From: Ramlibacter sp.
GTDB lineage: Bacteria > Pseudomonadota > Gammaproteobacteria > Burkholderiales > Burkholderiaceae_C
Assembly: GCA_019635415.1 (NCBI GenBank)
Contig: JAHBZN010000004.1
Coordinates: 62,001-126,000, forward strand
Reading direction: 5' to 3'
DNA length: 64,000 bases
Below the pieces are notes generated by a model. It did no database searches. It was not told the DNA's origin and saw only the letters and a list, made by a program, of their open reading frames with translations. Both the position numbers and the translations under genes were made by a program. Shown one piece after another: positions 1 through 7,701 of this stretch (its first letter is position 1; every line of letters begins with the position of its first letter).

Positions 1-1119
1 ACCGACGGCCTGAGCGCCGAGCGCGAGCAGGGCATCACCATCGACGTGGCCTACCGCTATTTCGCCACGCCGGGGCGCAAGTTCATCATTGGCGACGCGC
101 CGGGCCACGAGCAGTACACCCGCAACATGGTGACGGCGGCCTCCAGTGCCGATGCGGCCGTGGTCCTGGTGGACGCCACCAAGCTGGCCTGGTCCGACCC
201 GGCGCTCGAACTGCTGCCCCAGACGCGGCGCCACTCGCTGCTGGTCAACCTGCTGCGCGTGCCGTCGATCGTGTTCGCTGTCAACAAGCTTGACGCCGTG
301 GCCGACCCGGCGCTGGCTTTTGCGCATATCCGTGGCGCGCTGCAGTCGTTCACCGAGGCCGCGGGTATCCAGGCGCGCGCCGTGGTGCCGATCTCGGCGC
401 TCAAGGGCCACAACGTGGTGACCGCCGAACCGGGCTGGTGCGGCTACGAAGGCCTGTCGCTGCTGGAGCTGCTGGAGCAGCTGCCCGCCACGCCGGCCGA
501 GACCGGCGAGGCCTTTGCCTTTCCGGTGCAGTGGGTGGAGAAGTTCTCGTCCTCGTCCGACACCTCGCAGGGACGCCGCGTGTTCTGGGGCCGCGTGGCC
601 ACGGGCAGCGTGCAGCCGGGCCAGCAGGTGACGGTGCTGCCCGGCGGGCAGACCGCCACCGTGGCCCAGGTGCTGGACCACGCGCGCCGGCCCGCCAGCC
701 TGCAGGCCGGCCACAGTGCCGGCCTGGTGCTGGACCGCGAGGTTGACGTGTCCCGCGGCGACTGGCTTCTGGCCGCACCCGGTGCCGACGGCGGCCCGGC
801 CTTCCAGGCCGTGCGCGAGCTGCGCACCACCGTGGCCTGGCTCGACGACGAGCCCCTGGTGGCGGGCCGCGTCTACTGGGCGTTGCACGGGCACCGCTGG
901 GTCAAGGCAAAGATCAAGCGCATCGTGCACCGGCTCGACGTGAACACCCTGGCCGAGGAAGACGCGACCGAGCTGCCGCCCAACGCCATCGGCCACGTGG
1001 AACTGGCCCTGCAGGAGCCCCTGGCCACCCTGCCCTACACCCGATCCCGCGTGCTGGGCTCGCTGGTGCTGGTCGATACCGCCAGCCACAAGACGTCCGG
1101 CGCGGTGCTCATTCACTGA
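1..1119 (+). CDS. cysN: Sulfate adenylyltransferase subunit 1 (CysN), 5'-truncated
   Basis: This is the GTPase subunit of ATP sulfurylase, which with CysD activates sulfate to adenosine phosphosulfate for assimilation in the cytoplasm. The frame is open from base 1, so the N-terminus and P-loop lie outside the window. Visible GTPase motifs are the switch-I region (EQGITIDVAYRYF), G3 DAPGH, G4 NKLD and G5 SALKG, followed by two EF-Tu-like beta-barrel domains. It stops after about 370 visible residues with no APS-kinase domain, so this is CysN and not a CysNC fusion. The upstream neighbour is presumably cysD (inference). Confidence 0.95.
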   Translation, partial: TDGLSAEREQGITIDVAYRYFATPGRKFIIGDAPGHEQYTRNMVTAASSADAAVVLVDATKLAWSDPALELLPQTRRHSLLVNLLRVPSIVFAVNKLDAVADPALAFAHIRGALQSFTEAAGIQARAVVPISALKGHNVVTAEPGWCGYEGLSLLELLEQLPATPAETGEAFAFPVQWVEKFSSSSDTSQGRRVFWGRVATGSVQPGQQVTVLPGGQTATVAQVLDHARRPASLQAGHSAGLVLDREVDVSRGDWLLAAPGADGGPAFQAVRELRTTVAWLDDEPLVAGRVYWALHGHRWVKAKIKRIVHRLDVNTLAEEDATELPPNAIGHVELALQEPLATLPYTRSRVLGSLVLVDTASHKTSGAVLIH

Positions 1120-1170
1120 TCTGCATCAAGCGACCCCTCGGGCAACGAGGCTACGCTTTCATCCTCCCGC

Positions 1171-1203
1171 GGGGGAAACCCAATAAAATCAAGGGTTTCC
1201 CCC
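1171..1203. repeat. Inverted repeat around the fdxA promoter
   Basis: An 11-bp perfect dyad (GGGGGAAACCC at 1171-1181, GGGTTTCCCCC at 1193-1203) flanks an 11-base AT-rich loop. The loop contains TAAAAT (1184-1189), a plausible -10 box for fdxA. No T-run follows, so it does not look like a cysN terminator. It may be an operator or a 5' UTR hairpin. Confidence 0.55.
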
Positions 1204-1223
1204 CAAAGCATTCCCAAACTCCA

Positions 1224-1553
1224 ATGACCCACGTCGTCACCGAAGCCTGCATCCGCTGCAAATACACCGATTGTGTGGACGTCTGCCCCGTGGACTGTTT
1301 CCGCGAAGGCCCGAACTTCCTCACCATCGACCCTGACGAGTGCATCGACTGCGCCGTCTGCATTCCCGAATGCCCGGTGAATGCGATCTACGCCGAGGAA
1401 GACGTGCCGGCCGACCAGATTCCGTTCATCAAGCTCAACGCCGAGCTGGCCCAGCAGGCCGGCTGGAAGAGCATCACCAAGCGCAAGGAGCCGCTGCCCG
1501 ACGCCGACGAGTGGAAAGACAAGACCGGCAAGCTCGGCGAGCTGGTCCGCTGA
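1224..1553 (+). CDS. fdxA: 7Fe ferredoxin FdxA
   Basis: Small cytoplasmic electron carrier of 109 residues, the usual length for the Azotobacter ferredoxin I type. Cysteines at 9, 17 and 50 are placed as in proteins binding a [3Fe-4S] cluster; 21, 40, 43 and 46 match the [4Fe-4S] ligands. A C-terminal extension of about 50 residues, typical of the family, follows. The next gene, 20 bases downstream, encodes a ferredoxin-NADP reductase, so the two probably form an electron-transfer operon. No good ribosome binding site precedes the ATG; the start rests on family length. Confidence 0.95.
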   Translation: MTHVVTEACIRCKYTDCVDVCPVDCFREGPNFLTIDPDECIDCAVCIPECPVNAIYAEEDVPADQIPFIKLNAELAQQAGWKSITKRKEPLPDADEWKDKTGKLGELVR

Positions 1554-1573
1554 TACCTTTCGCCGCCCGCCCC

Positions 1574-2674
1574 ATGGAACCCCAGCTCAGCCAGGAAGTG
1601 ATCGACACCGCCACCGCCCACGACGGTCCCATCGAGACCGACGCCGTGATCGTGGGCGCGGGCCCTGTGGGCCTGTTCCAGGTGTTCGAGCTCGGCCTGC
1701 TCGAGATCAAGGCCCATGTGATCGACTCGCTGGCCTATCCGGGCGGGCAATGCGTGGAGCTGTACCCGGACAAGCCGATCTACGACATCCCGGCCGTGCC
1801 CATGTGCACCGGGCAGGAACTCACCGACAACCTGCTGCGGCAGATCGAGCCGTTTGGCGCGACCTTCCATTTCGGCCAGGAGGTCACCACGGTGCAGCGA
1901 CAGGACGACGGCCGGTTTTTCGTGGCCACCTCGCGCGGCACGCGGTTCATCACCCGCACGCTGTTCATCGCCGCGGGCGTGGGCGCCTTTCAGCCGCGCA
2001 CGCTCAAGGTCGACGGGCTGGACCGCTTCGACGGCACGCAGCTGCATTACCGCGTCAGGAACCCCGCCGACTTTGCCGGCAAGAATCTCGTGATCGTGGG
2101 CGGCGGCGACTCGGCCCTGGACTGGGCGCTGGAATTCGCCAAGGAAGGGCCGCACCAGGCCGAAAGCGTGATCCTGATCCACCGGCGCGATGGCTTCAAG
2201 GCCGCGCCGGCCAGCGTGGCCCGGATGCGCGAGCTGTGCGATGCGCTGCAGATGCAGTTCATCGTCGGCCAGATCACCGGGCATGAAGAGCGGGACCAAC
2301 GGCTCACCGGGGTCAAGGTCACGGGCGCCGACGGGGTGACCCGCGTGGTGCCGCTGGACACCCTGCTGGTGTTCTTCGGGCTCAGTCCCAAGCTGGGGCC
2401 GATCGCCGACTGGGGCCTGGACATCGAGCGCAAGCAGCTCAAGGTGGACACCGAGAAGTTCTCGACCAGTGTGCCCGGCATCTTTGCCGTGGGCGACATC
2501 AACACCTATCCGGGCAAGAAGAAGCTCATCCTCAGCGGCTTCCATGAATGTGCGCTGGCCGCGTTCGCGGCGGCGCCGTTCGTCTTCCCGGACAAGAAAG
2601 TCCACCTGCAGTACACCACCACCTCGCCCAAGCTGCACAAGGTGCTGGGGGTGGACAGCCCGGTCTTCGACTGA
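1574..2674 (+). CDS. Thioredoxin-reductase-like ferredoxin-NADP+ reductase
   Basis: A 366-residue FAD/NADPH enzyme expected to move electrons between NADPH and ferredoxin, probably the FdxA encoded just upstream. The N-terminal FAD fold carries VGAGPVGLF near residue 28 and the NADP fold carries VGGGDSALDWAL near residue 175. The FAD-contacting GIFAVGDI segment lies near residue 303. There is no CxxC redox pair, which separates this family (YumC-type FNR) from thioredoxin reductase. The ATG at 1574 is chosen because upstream codons in this frame read through fdxA and encode arginine-rich nonsense. Confidence 0.92.
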   Translation: MEPQLSQEVIDTATAHDGPIETDAVIVGAGPVGLFQVFELGLLEIKAHVIDSLAYPGGQCVELYPDKPIYDIPAVPMCTGQELTDNLLRQIEPFGATFHFGQEVTTVQRQDDGRFFVATSRGTRFITRTLFIAAGVGAFQPRTLKVDGLDRFDGTQLHYRVRNPADFAGKNLVIVGGGDSALDWALEFAKEGPHQAESVILIHRRDGFKAAPASVARMRELCDALQMQFIVGQITGHEERDQRLTGVKVTGADGVTRVVPLDTLLVFFGLSPKLGPIADWGLDIERKQLKVDTEKFSTSVPGIFAVGDINTYPGKKKLILSGFHECALAAFAAAPFVFPDKKVHLQYTTTSPKLHKVLGVDSPVFD

Positions 2675-2709
2675 ACCGGCCCGCGGGCCGTGCACCGGCC
2701 TTCGGGCCC

Positions 2710-2715
2710 TATAAT
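2710..2715 (+). promoter_or_regulatory. Probable -10 box ahead of the TPP riboswitch
   Basis: A perfect TATAAT lies 26 bases before the riboswitch. No convincing -35 hexamer is visible 16-18 bases upstream. It would start the leader RNA of the TonB receptor gene near 2722. Confidence 0.55.
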
Positions 2716-2740
2716 CCGCACCGCGTTCATCCGAACGCAT

Positions 2741-2833
2741 TCGCTAGGGGTGTTGCCGGCGGCCATGGGCCGTGCGGCGACTGAGAAAGTCCCTTTGAAC
2801 CTGATTGAGGTAATCCTCGCGCAGGGAAGCAAG
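2741..2833 (+). promoter_or_regulatory. TPP (thiamine pyrophosphate) riboswitch, THI element
   Basis: The conserved thi-box core is present: AGGGGTG on the 5' side (2746-2752), CTGAGA (2781-2786), the CCCTTTGAACCTGAT segment (2791-2805), the GAGGTAATCCTC hairpin and GCAGGGAAGC closing the aptamer. These match the TPP-sensing aptamer of thiamine biosynthesis and transport genes. It lies in the 5' leader of the TonB-dependent receptor at 2914, with about 80 bases between them. No terminator T-run is seen there, so control is more likely at translation initiation (inference). Confidence 0.93.
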
Positions 2834-2913
2834 CTCACAGGCGGCGCCCATTTCTCCGGGGCATTCCTCCGCCACAGCAAGCCGACCTGCCATTGCGTTG
2901 AAAGACAAACGTC

Positions 2914-5097
2914 ATGGCACATCCGAAGACCGCATTTCGTCCCGCTGGTTGCATTGATTTGAGGCCAAACTGGCCTGTAGCCCCCGTCACATCGGCACTG
3001 GCAGCTATCTTTTTGGTAGCAAACCCGGCTGCCGCGCAAGACGCGACACTCAAGTCCGTCACCGTCAACGACCGCACCGCCGCGCCCCAGGCCGACGTGA
3101 CCGGCTTTGGCGACCTCCCCCTCAGGGACGTCCCCCTGTCCGCCACGGTGGTGGGACGCGAGCAACTGGAGCAAAGCGGTGCCCGCCGGCTGGCCGATCT
3201 CACGCAGTTCGACGCCTCGGTGACCGATGCCTACAACTCGCCCGGCTACTGGGACTTCCTGTCGATCCGCGGCTTCACGCTGGACAACCGTTTCAACTAC
3301 CGGCGCGAGGGACTGCCAATCAGCGCCGAAACCAGCATCCCGCTGGACAACAAGGAGCGCGTCGAGATCCTCAAGGGCACCAGTGGCATCCAGGCCGGCA
3401 CCAGCGCGCCTGGCGGCCTGGTCAACTACATGGTCAAGCGCCCGACCAACCATGACCTGCGCCAGGTCACGCTCGAGGCCACCAGCCGCTCCAGCGTGCT
3501 GGCCGCGGTGGACCTGGGCGGGCGCTTCGGCACCGACCGGGCCTTTGGCTACCGCCTCAACGTGGCCAGCGAAAGCCTGCGGCCACTGACACGCTCGCTC
3601 GACGGCCAGCGCCAGCTCGTGGCACTGGCCACCGACTGGCGCCTTGGCGCCGATTCGGTGCTGGCCGCCGAAGTGGAGTGGAGCCACAAATCGCAGCCCA
3701 GCCAGGCTGGCTTCAGCCTGCTGGGCAACAGCCTGCCCGCGCCGGTGGACCCGCGGCTGAACCTCAACAACCAGCCGTGGTCGCAGCCTTCGGACTTTGA
3801 CGCGCTGACCGGCACGCTGCGCTTTGACCAGGCGATCAACAGCCAATGGCGCTGGTCCGCCCAGCTGGGCCGCCAGCAGCTCAAGACCAACGACCGCCTG
3901 GCCTACGCCTTTGGCTGCAGCGCCGAGGGCAATTTCGACCGCTACTGTTCCGACGGGACTTTCGACTTCTATGACTTTCGCAGCGAGAACGAGCGTCGCC
4001 GCCAGCAGGCGGCCAGCCTGGGCCTGAAAGGCACCGTCCACAGCGGCGCCGTGCAGCACGACCTGTCTTTTGGACTGCTGCACAGCACCGTGCGCAACCG
4101 CTTCCAGCAGCAGGCCTTCAACTATGTCGGCACGGGCAATGTGCAGGGCACGGCCGTGGTGCCGGCCGACCCTTCGCTGACGGACGAAAACACCAACCGC
4201 GATGAAAAGTCGCTGGAGCTGTCGGTACAAGACGCGATCCGCTGGACCCCGCGCCTGACCACCTGGCTCGGCCTGCGCCACACCCGGCTCAACCGCGACA
4301 GCATCCGCACCGACGGGTCGCGGGCCACCTCGTACAGCGACGGCCTCACCACCCCCTGGCTGTCCGTCAGCTACAAGCTGGACAACGACACCACCGTGTA
4401 TGCCAGCTACGGCGAGGGCGTGGAGTCCCAGGTGGTCCCCAACCGCGCCGCCCAATACAGCAACCCCGGCGTGGCGCTGCCCGCGCTCAAGTCCAGGCAG
4501 TTTGAACTGGGCCTGAAGGGGGGCCAGAACGGGCTGACATGGCAGGTGGCCGCCTTCCAGATCAAGCGGCCCATGAGCAACCTCGACGCCTGCAGCCGCT
4601 TGGGCACCACGCCCTGCCTCGGCCAGTACGACGGCGAAGCCGTGCACCGTGGCGTGGAGGCGAATGCCCAGTGGGCCAGCGGCCCCTGGCGGCTGGGGGG
4701 CGGCGTGACCCTGCTCGACGCCAGGCGTCAGGGCAGCGTGGCCGAGCCCGCCACCAACGGCAAACGCCCCACCAACGTGCCCGACAACGTGGTGCGTGCC
4801 CTCGTCGCCTGGAAAGTGCCCACCGTCCAGGGGCTGGAATTGCAGGGCCAGCTCTCGCACGAGGGCCGGCGTGCGGTGCTGCCTGACGAGTCCATCATGC
4901 TGCCCGCGTGGAACCGCTTTGATGCCACCCTGCGCTACCAGACCCGGACCGCAGGCCGCGCCACCACCTGGACCGTGGGCATCGACAATGTTTTCGACAA
5001 GCGTTTCTGGAAAGAATCGCCCTACCAGTTCGGCCACGTGTACCTGTACCCGGGGGCTGCAAGAACAATTCGCCTCTCAATGATGGTCGCACTTTAA
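2914..5097 (+). CDS. TonB-dependent outer-membrane receptor, probably for thiamine or a precursor
   Basis: A 727-residue outer-membrane receptor. A signal peptide ends near residue 41 (PAAA-QDA), a TonB-box-like LKSVTVN follows, then a plug domain (about residues 60-180, with RGFTLDNRF and KGTSGIQAGTSAPGG) and a 22-strand-type barrel ending at the C-terminus. Homology alone would give siderophore receptor. The TPP riboswitch in its leader instead suggests uptake of thiamine or a thiamine-related compound (inference from context). There is no N-terminal STN signalling domain. Residues 22-36, the hydrophobic core of the signal peptide, are encoded by a copy of the dispersed repeat. The ribosome binding site is weak. 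Confidence 0.9.
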   Translation: MAHPKTAFRPAGCIDLRPNWPVAPVTSALAAIFLVANPAAAQDATLKSVTVNDRTAAPQADVTGFGDLPLRDVPLSATVVGREQLEQSGARRLADLTQFDASVTDAYNSPGYWDFLSIRGFTLDNRFNYRREGLPISAETSIPLDNKERVEILKGTSGIQAGTSAPGGLVNYMVKRPTNHDLRQVTLEATSRSSVLAAVDLGGRFGTDRAFGYRLNVASESLRPLTRSLDGQRQLVALATDWRLGADSVLAAEVEWSHKSQPSQAGFSLLGNSLPAPVDPRLNLNNQPWSQPSDFDALTGTLRFDQAINSQWRWSAQLGRQQLKTNDRLAYAFGCSAEGNFDRYCSDGTFDFYDFRSENERRRQQAASLGLKGTVHSGAVQHDLSFGLLHSTVRNRFQQQAFNYVGTGNVQGTAVVPADPSLTDENTNRDEKSLELSVQDAIRWTPRLTTWLGLRHTRLNRDSIRTDGSRATSYSDGLTTPWLSVSYKLDNDTTVYASYGEGVESQVVPNRAAQYSNPGVALPALKSRQFELGLKGGQNGLTWQVAAFQIKRPMSNLDACSRLGTTPCLGQYDGEAVHRGVEANAQWASGPWRLGGGVTLLDARRQGSVAEPATNGKRPTNVPDNVVRALVAWKVPTVQGLELQGQLSHEGRRAVLPDESIMLPAWNRFDATLRYQTRTAGRATTWTVGIDNVFDKRFWKESPYQFGHVYLYPGAARTIRLSMMVAL
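2979..3020 (-). repeat. Dispersed repeat copy A (inside the TonB receptor gene)
   Basis: On the minus strand this is GCTAC-N7-ATAGC, 20 bases, then GGGCTACAGG: the architecture shared by all seven copies in the window. Similarity to a longer element may reach 2956. It is read in frame in the opposite direction and forms the signal-peptide core of the receptor. Confidence 0.75.
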
Positions 5098-5132
5098 AAA
5101 CAGCAAAAAATGACGCTATAATCTGAGGCTGT

Positions 5133-5208
5133 TCCTCGATAGCTCAGTCGGTAGAGCGCCGGACTGTTAATCCGTAGGTCCCTGGTTCGAGCCCAGGTCG
5201 AGGAGCCA
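5133..5208 (+). tRNA. tRNA-Asn (GTT)
   Basis: A 76-base cloverleaf: acceptor stem TCCTCGA/TCGAGGA (7 bp), D-loop GCTCAGTCGGTAGAGC, anticodon GTT at 5166-5168 in the loop CTGTTAA, T-loop GGTTCGAGCC, discriminator G and encoded CCA at 5206-5208. A perfect TATAAT at 5117-5122 gives the likely -10 box. Two hairpins follow (5218-5243 and 5250-5289). Confidence 0.98.
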
Positions 5209-5217
5209 GAGACAATC

Positions 5218-5243
5218 GCCTTTGAGAACGGATTCTCAAAGGC
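5218..5243 (+). other. Hairpin directly downstream of tRNA-Asn
   Basis: Perfect 11-bp stem (GCCTTTGAGAA with TTCTCAAAGGC) with tetraloop CGGA, starting 9 bases after the tRNA 3' end. It has no T-run; it could be a 3' processing or stabilising structure placed before the terminator at 5250. Confidence 0.6.
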
Positions 5244-5249
5244 CACCCA

Positions 5250-5289
5250 AGCCAACATGTGTTCATTGCGAACCCTGTTGGCTTTTTCT
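5250..5289 (+). terminator. Rho-independent terminator of the tRNA-Asn unit
   Basis: Stem AGCCAACA (5250-5257) with TGTTGGCT (5276-5283), followed by TTTTCTTT. It lies after the tRNA and before the convergent VOC gene. Confidence 0.8.
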
Positions 5290-5337
5290 TTGGCTGGGCC
5301 GAAAGTCCTTGGCGACGGATCGGCCACGCCGCGGCGT

Positions 5338-5967
5338 TCAGGCCTCACCCAGCCGCCGCAGTCCGGTGGGCGTCTGTATTTCGGCGATCAGGCGGCAGCG
5401 GCCCGCCGGCATGACCGAAAGGGTGGCGTCCGAAGCCAGTTGCAGTCGCTTGAACAGCGCCCTGACGCGGTCCGGCTCCGGGTGTTCAATCAGCAACTGT
5501 TTGAGGTGAAGGCCGCTGGGCGCTAGCGCGGCCACCGGGTTGGCGTCCGGGGCCCGCTGAATCAGCAGGGGCCCTGCGCCCTCAAGAGGCACGGCGCCGT
5601 CCGGGCGTATCGCCATCTGCCAGGTGTGCTCCGCACGCCGCATGATTTCCACCTGGCCTAGTTCAGGGGTGGTCGCACCCGCGATGTCGTCGGTGCGGGC
5701 CACCCAGGCCCCCAGTCGTGGCGCGGCGCCGGCGTCCATCTGGTCGAGGCCAAACCAGCGCCGCCGCGTCAACGCCGCGGCTTGGGGGTCGATGGCGATC
5801 ACCTCCAGGTACACCGAAGGGCCCAGCGCCAGAAGCCGGTTGTGGGTCCCCATGCCGGGGTGCGACCTGCCCGCTGCGGGCGCCACCCCCAGGCATGCCT
5901 CGACATAGGCGGCCCCCGCGTCGAGGCTGGGGGCAATGACTGAAATATGGTCGAGCTGACACAACAT
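5338..5967 (-). CDS. VOC-superfamily (glyoxalase-like) protein
   Basis: A 209-residue protein of the vicinal oxygen chelate fold. The start LDHISVIAPSLDAGAAYVE and the later segment LEVIAIDP resemble the Glyoxalase_3 family, whose members are mostly uncharacterised. The substrate cannot be told from the sequence. The ATG at 5967 is chosen because the family motif begins six residues later; upstream in-frame codons run antisense through aat. It is alone on the minus strand between tRNA-Asn and aat and has no recognisable Shine-Dalgarno sequence. Confidence 0.82.
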   Translation of the reverse strand: MLCQLDHISVIAPSLDAGAAYVEACLGVAPAAGRSHPGMGTHNRLLALGPSVYLEVIAIDPQAAALTRRRWFGLDQMDAGAAPRLGAWVARTDDIAGATTPELGQVEIMRRAEHTWQMAIRPDGAVPLEGAGPLLIQRAPDANPVAALAPSGLHLKQLLIEHPEPDRVRALFKRLQLASDATLSVMPAGRCRLIAEIQTPTGLRRLGEA

Positions 5968-6076
5968 GGAGGGTCTCGATAGGGCGGTTCTGCCGGGAGA
6001 ATATCGGAGGACGGCGGGCACTGCGGGTGGCGACGCTGTAATTCCGCGCCACCCGCATCGGCAGCCGCCACAATAA

Positions 6077-6108
6077 GGCCTGCAACGCCGTCGTTGCAGG
6101 CCCTTTTT
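6077..6108 (+). terminator. Intrinsic-terminator-like hairpin just before aat
   Basis: Perfect 11-bp stem GGCCTGCAACG/CGTTGCAGGCC with a 4-base loop, then CTTTTT at 6103-6108. It ends 9 bases before the aat ATG on the same strand, although no plus-strand gene lies upstream. It may be an attenuator or a read-through block. Confidence 0.7.
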
Positions 6109-6117
6109 CAGCGTTCC

Positions 6118-6870
6118 ATGCCACCTCCCCTCCCCTGGCTTGAGCCGGGCGATCCGTTTCCAGACACATCGCTGGCCTGGGGAGCCCGTGATCCCGCGCC
6201 AGGCTTGCTGGCCGCCGGTGGCACGCTGGATGTGCCCACCCTGGCGCGCGCCTACGGGGCCGGCATCTTCCCCTGGTTCAGCGAAGGGCAGCCGATTCTC
6301 TGGTGGAGCCCCGACCCGCGCATGGTGCTGGAGGTGAGCGCGTTCCGGCTCCACCGCTCGCTGCGCAAAACGCTGACGCGGCTGCGCGATGACCCGGCGT
6401 TCGAGATCCGCATCGACAGCGCCTTTGGCGAGGTCATCCGCGCCTGCGCAGGCAGCCCGCGGCCGGGGCAAAACGGCACCTGGATCGTGCCCGACATGGT
6501 GCGGGCCTATGAGGCCTTGCACGCGGCGGGTCAGGTCCACAGCGTCGAAGTCTGGCACCGCAATGAGCTCATTGGGGGGCTGTACTGCGTGGCCCTGGGC
6601 CGCGCAGTGTTTGGCGAGTCGATGTTCACAAGGGTGCCGGATGCCTCCAAGGTGGCGCTGTCGGCCCTGGTGGCGTTCTGTCGCGCGAATGGCATCAAGC
6701 GGGTGGACTGCCAGCAGAACACGCGCCACCTGGCCTCGCTGGGCGCGCGGGAAGTGCCAAGGGCCGGTTTCGTGACACATGTGGCACAAGCCCGCGAGGA
6801 GCCGGGGCCGGTGTGGCAGTGGGACCCCGTATACTGGACTCACCTCCTGCAAACTCCGGTTTCAGCGTGA
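6118..6870 (+). CDS. aat: Leucyl/phenylalanyl-tRNA-protein transferase
   Basis: Transfers Leu or Phe from aminoacyl-tRNA to proteins with N-terminal Arg or Lys, marking them for ClpS/ClpAP degradation (N-degron pathway, cytoplasm). The 250-residue product has the family signature YGAGIFPWF near residue 45, WWSPDPRMVL, and a GNAT-like core containing GGLYCVALGRAVFGESMF. A TTG at 6094 is in frame but lies inside the terminator hairpin, so the ATG at 6118 is preferred. The gene overlaps bpt by 4 bases (GTGA), so the two transferases are probably translated together. Confidence 0.95.
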   Translation: MPPPLPWLEPGDPFPDTSLAWGARDPAPGLLAAGGTLDVPTLARAYGAGIFPWFSEGQPILWWSPDPRMVLEVSAFRLHRSLRKTLTRLRDDPAFEIRIDSAFGEVIRACAGSPRPGQNGTWIVPDMVRAYEALHAAGQVHSVEVWHRNELIGGLYCVALGRAVFGESMFTRVPDASKVALSALVAFCRANGIKRVDCQQNTRHLASLGAREVPRAGFVTHVAQAREEPGPVWQWDPVYWTHLLQTPVSA

Positions 6871-7619
6871 CGCACCTCAAGGATCTACCGCTTCAGACCT
6901 TGCAGTTCTATGCAACGGCGCCCTACCCGTGCAGCTACCTGCCGGGGCGCCAGGCACGCTCGCAGGTGGCCACACCCAGCCACCTGATCCACAACGACAC
7001 CTACTCCGACCTGGTCACCGGCGGCTTCCGCCGCAGCGGCATGTTCACCTACCGGCCGTACTGCGATGGTTGCCGCGCCTGTGTTCCGCTGCGCGTGCTG
7101 GCCAGCACGTTCGAGCCCAACCGCAGCCAGCGACGCGCCTGGACGCGCCACGCCGACCTGCAGGCCCGCGTGCTCAAGCTGTGCTTTGTGCCCGAGCACT
7201 ACCATCTGTACCTGCGCTACCAGACGGGACGCCACGCGGGCGGGGGCATGGACCACGACAGCATCGACCAGTACACCCAGTTCCTGTTGCAAAGCCGCGT
7301 CAACTCGCGGCTGGTGGAGTTCCGCGATGCCACGGAAGACGGGACCTCGGGCACCCTGCGCATGGTGTCGATCCTGGACGTGCTGAACGACGGCATCTCG
7401 GCGGTCTATACCTTTTACGAACCGGATGCTGCCGCCAGTTACGGGACCTACAGCGTGCTGTGGCAGATCGAACAGGCGCGCCGGCTCGATCTGCCGTACG
7501 TCTATCTGGGCTACTGGATCGGGCAGAGCCCCAAGATGAACTACAAGGCCAGGTTCCAGCCCCATGAAACACTGGTTGACGGGGTGTGGACGACCGAGCC
7601 GGGACCCACTGCCGGTTGA
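6867..7619 (+). CDS. bpt: Aspartate/glutamate leucyltransferase
   Basis: Adds Leu from Leu-tRNA to proteins with N-terminal Asp or Glu, feeding the same N-degron pathway as Aat. The 250-residue product has the ATE N-domain motif around YRPYCDGCRACVPLRV near residue 70 and the ATE C-domain YVYLGYWIGQSPKMNYK near residue 210. The GTG at 6867 overlaps the aat stop codon and gives the usual family length; an upstream in-frame ATG would add residues encoded within aat. A weak terminator hairpin follows. Confidence 0.93.
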   Translation: MTHLKDLPLQTLQFYATAPYPCSYLPGRQARSQVATPSHLIHNDTYSDLVTGGFRRSGMFTYRPYCDGCRACVPLRVLASTFEPNRSQRRAWTRHADLQARVLKLCFVPEHYHLYLRYQTGRHAGGGMDHDSIDQYTQFLLQSRVNSRLVEFRDATEDGTSGTLRMVSILDVLNDGISAVYTFYEPDAAASYGTYSVLWQIEQARRLDLPYVYLGYWIGQSPKMNYKARFQPHETLVDGVWTTEPGPTAG

Positions 7620-7623
7620 GCCT

Positions 7624-7660
7624 GCGAAGGGGTATTGCGGCGGCCTTCGCCGTCTCTGAT
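7624..7660 (+). terminator. Weak candidate terminator after bpt
   Basis: Stem GCGAAGG (7624-7630) with CCTTCGC (7644-7650), followed by CGTCTCTGATTT. The T-run is poor. The likely iclR -10 box TAAAAT (7670-7675) lies just beyond. Confidence 0.4.
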
Positions 7661-7701
7661 TTCACAAGATAAAATCATGGCTGTCCTACAGTGGGGAGCC
7701 C

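Noticed and set aside
2506..5037. Long minus-strand open frame antisense to the TonB receptor
   Set aside because: It spans the riboswitch and two genes on the opposite strand and has no recognisable domain.
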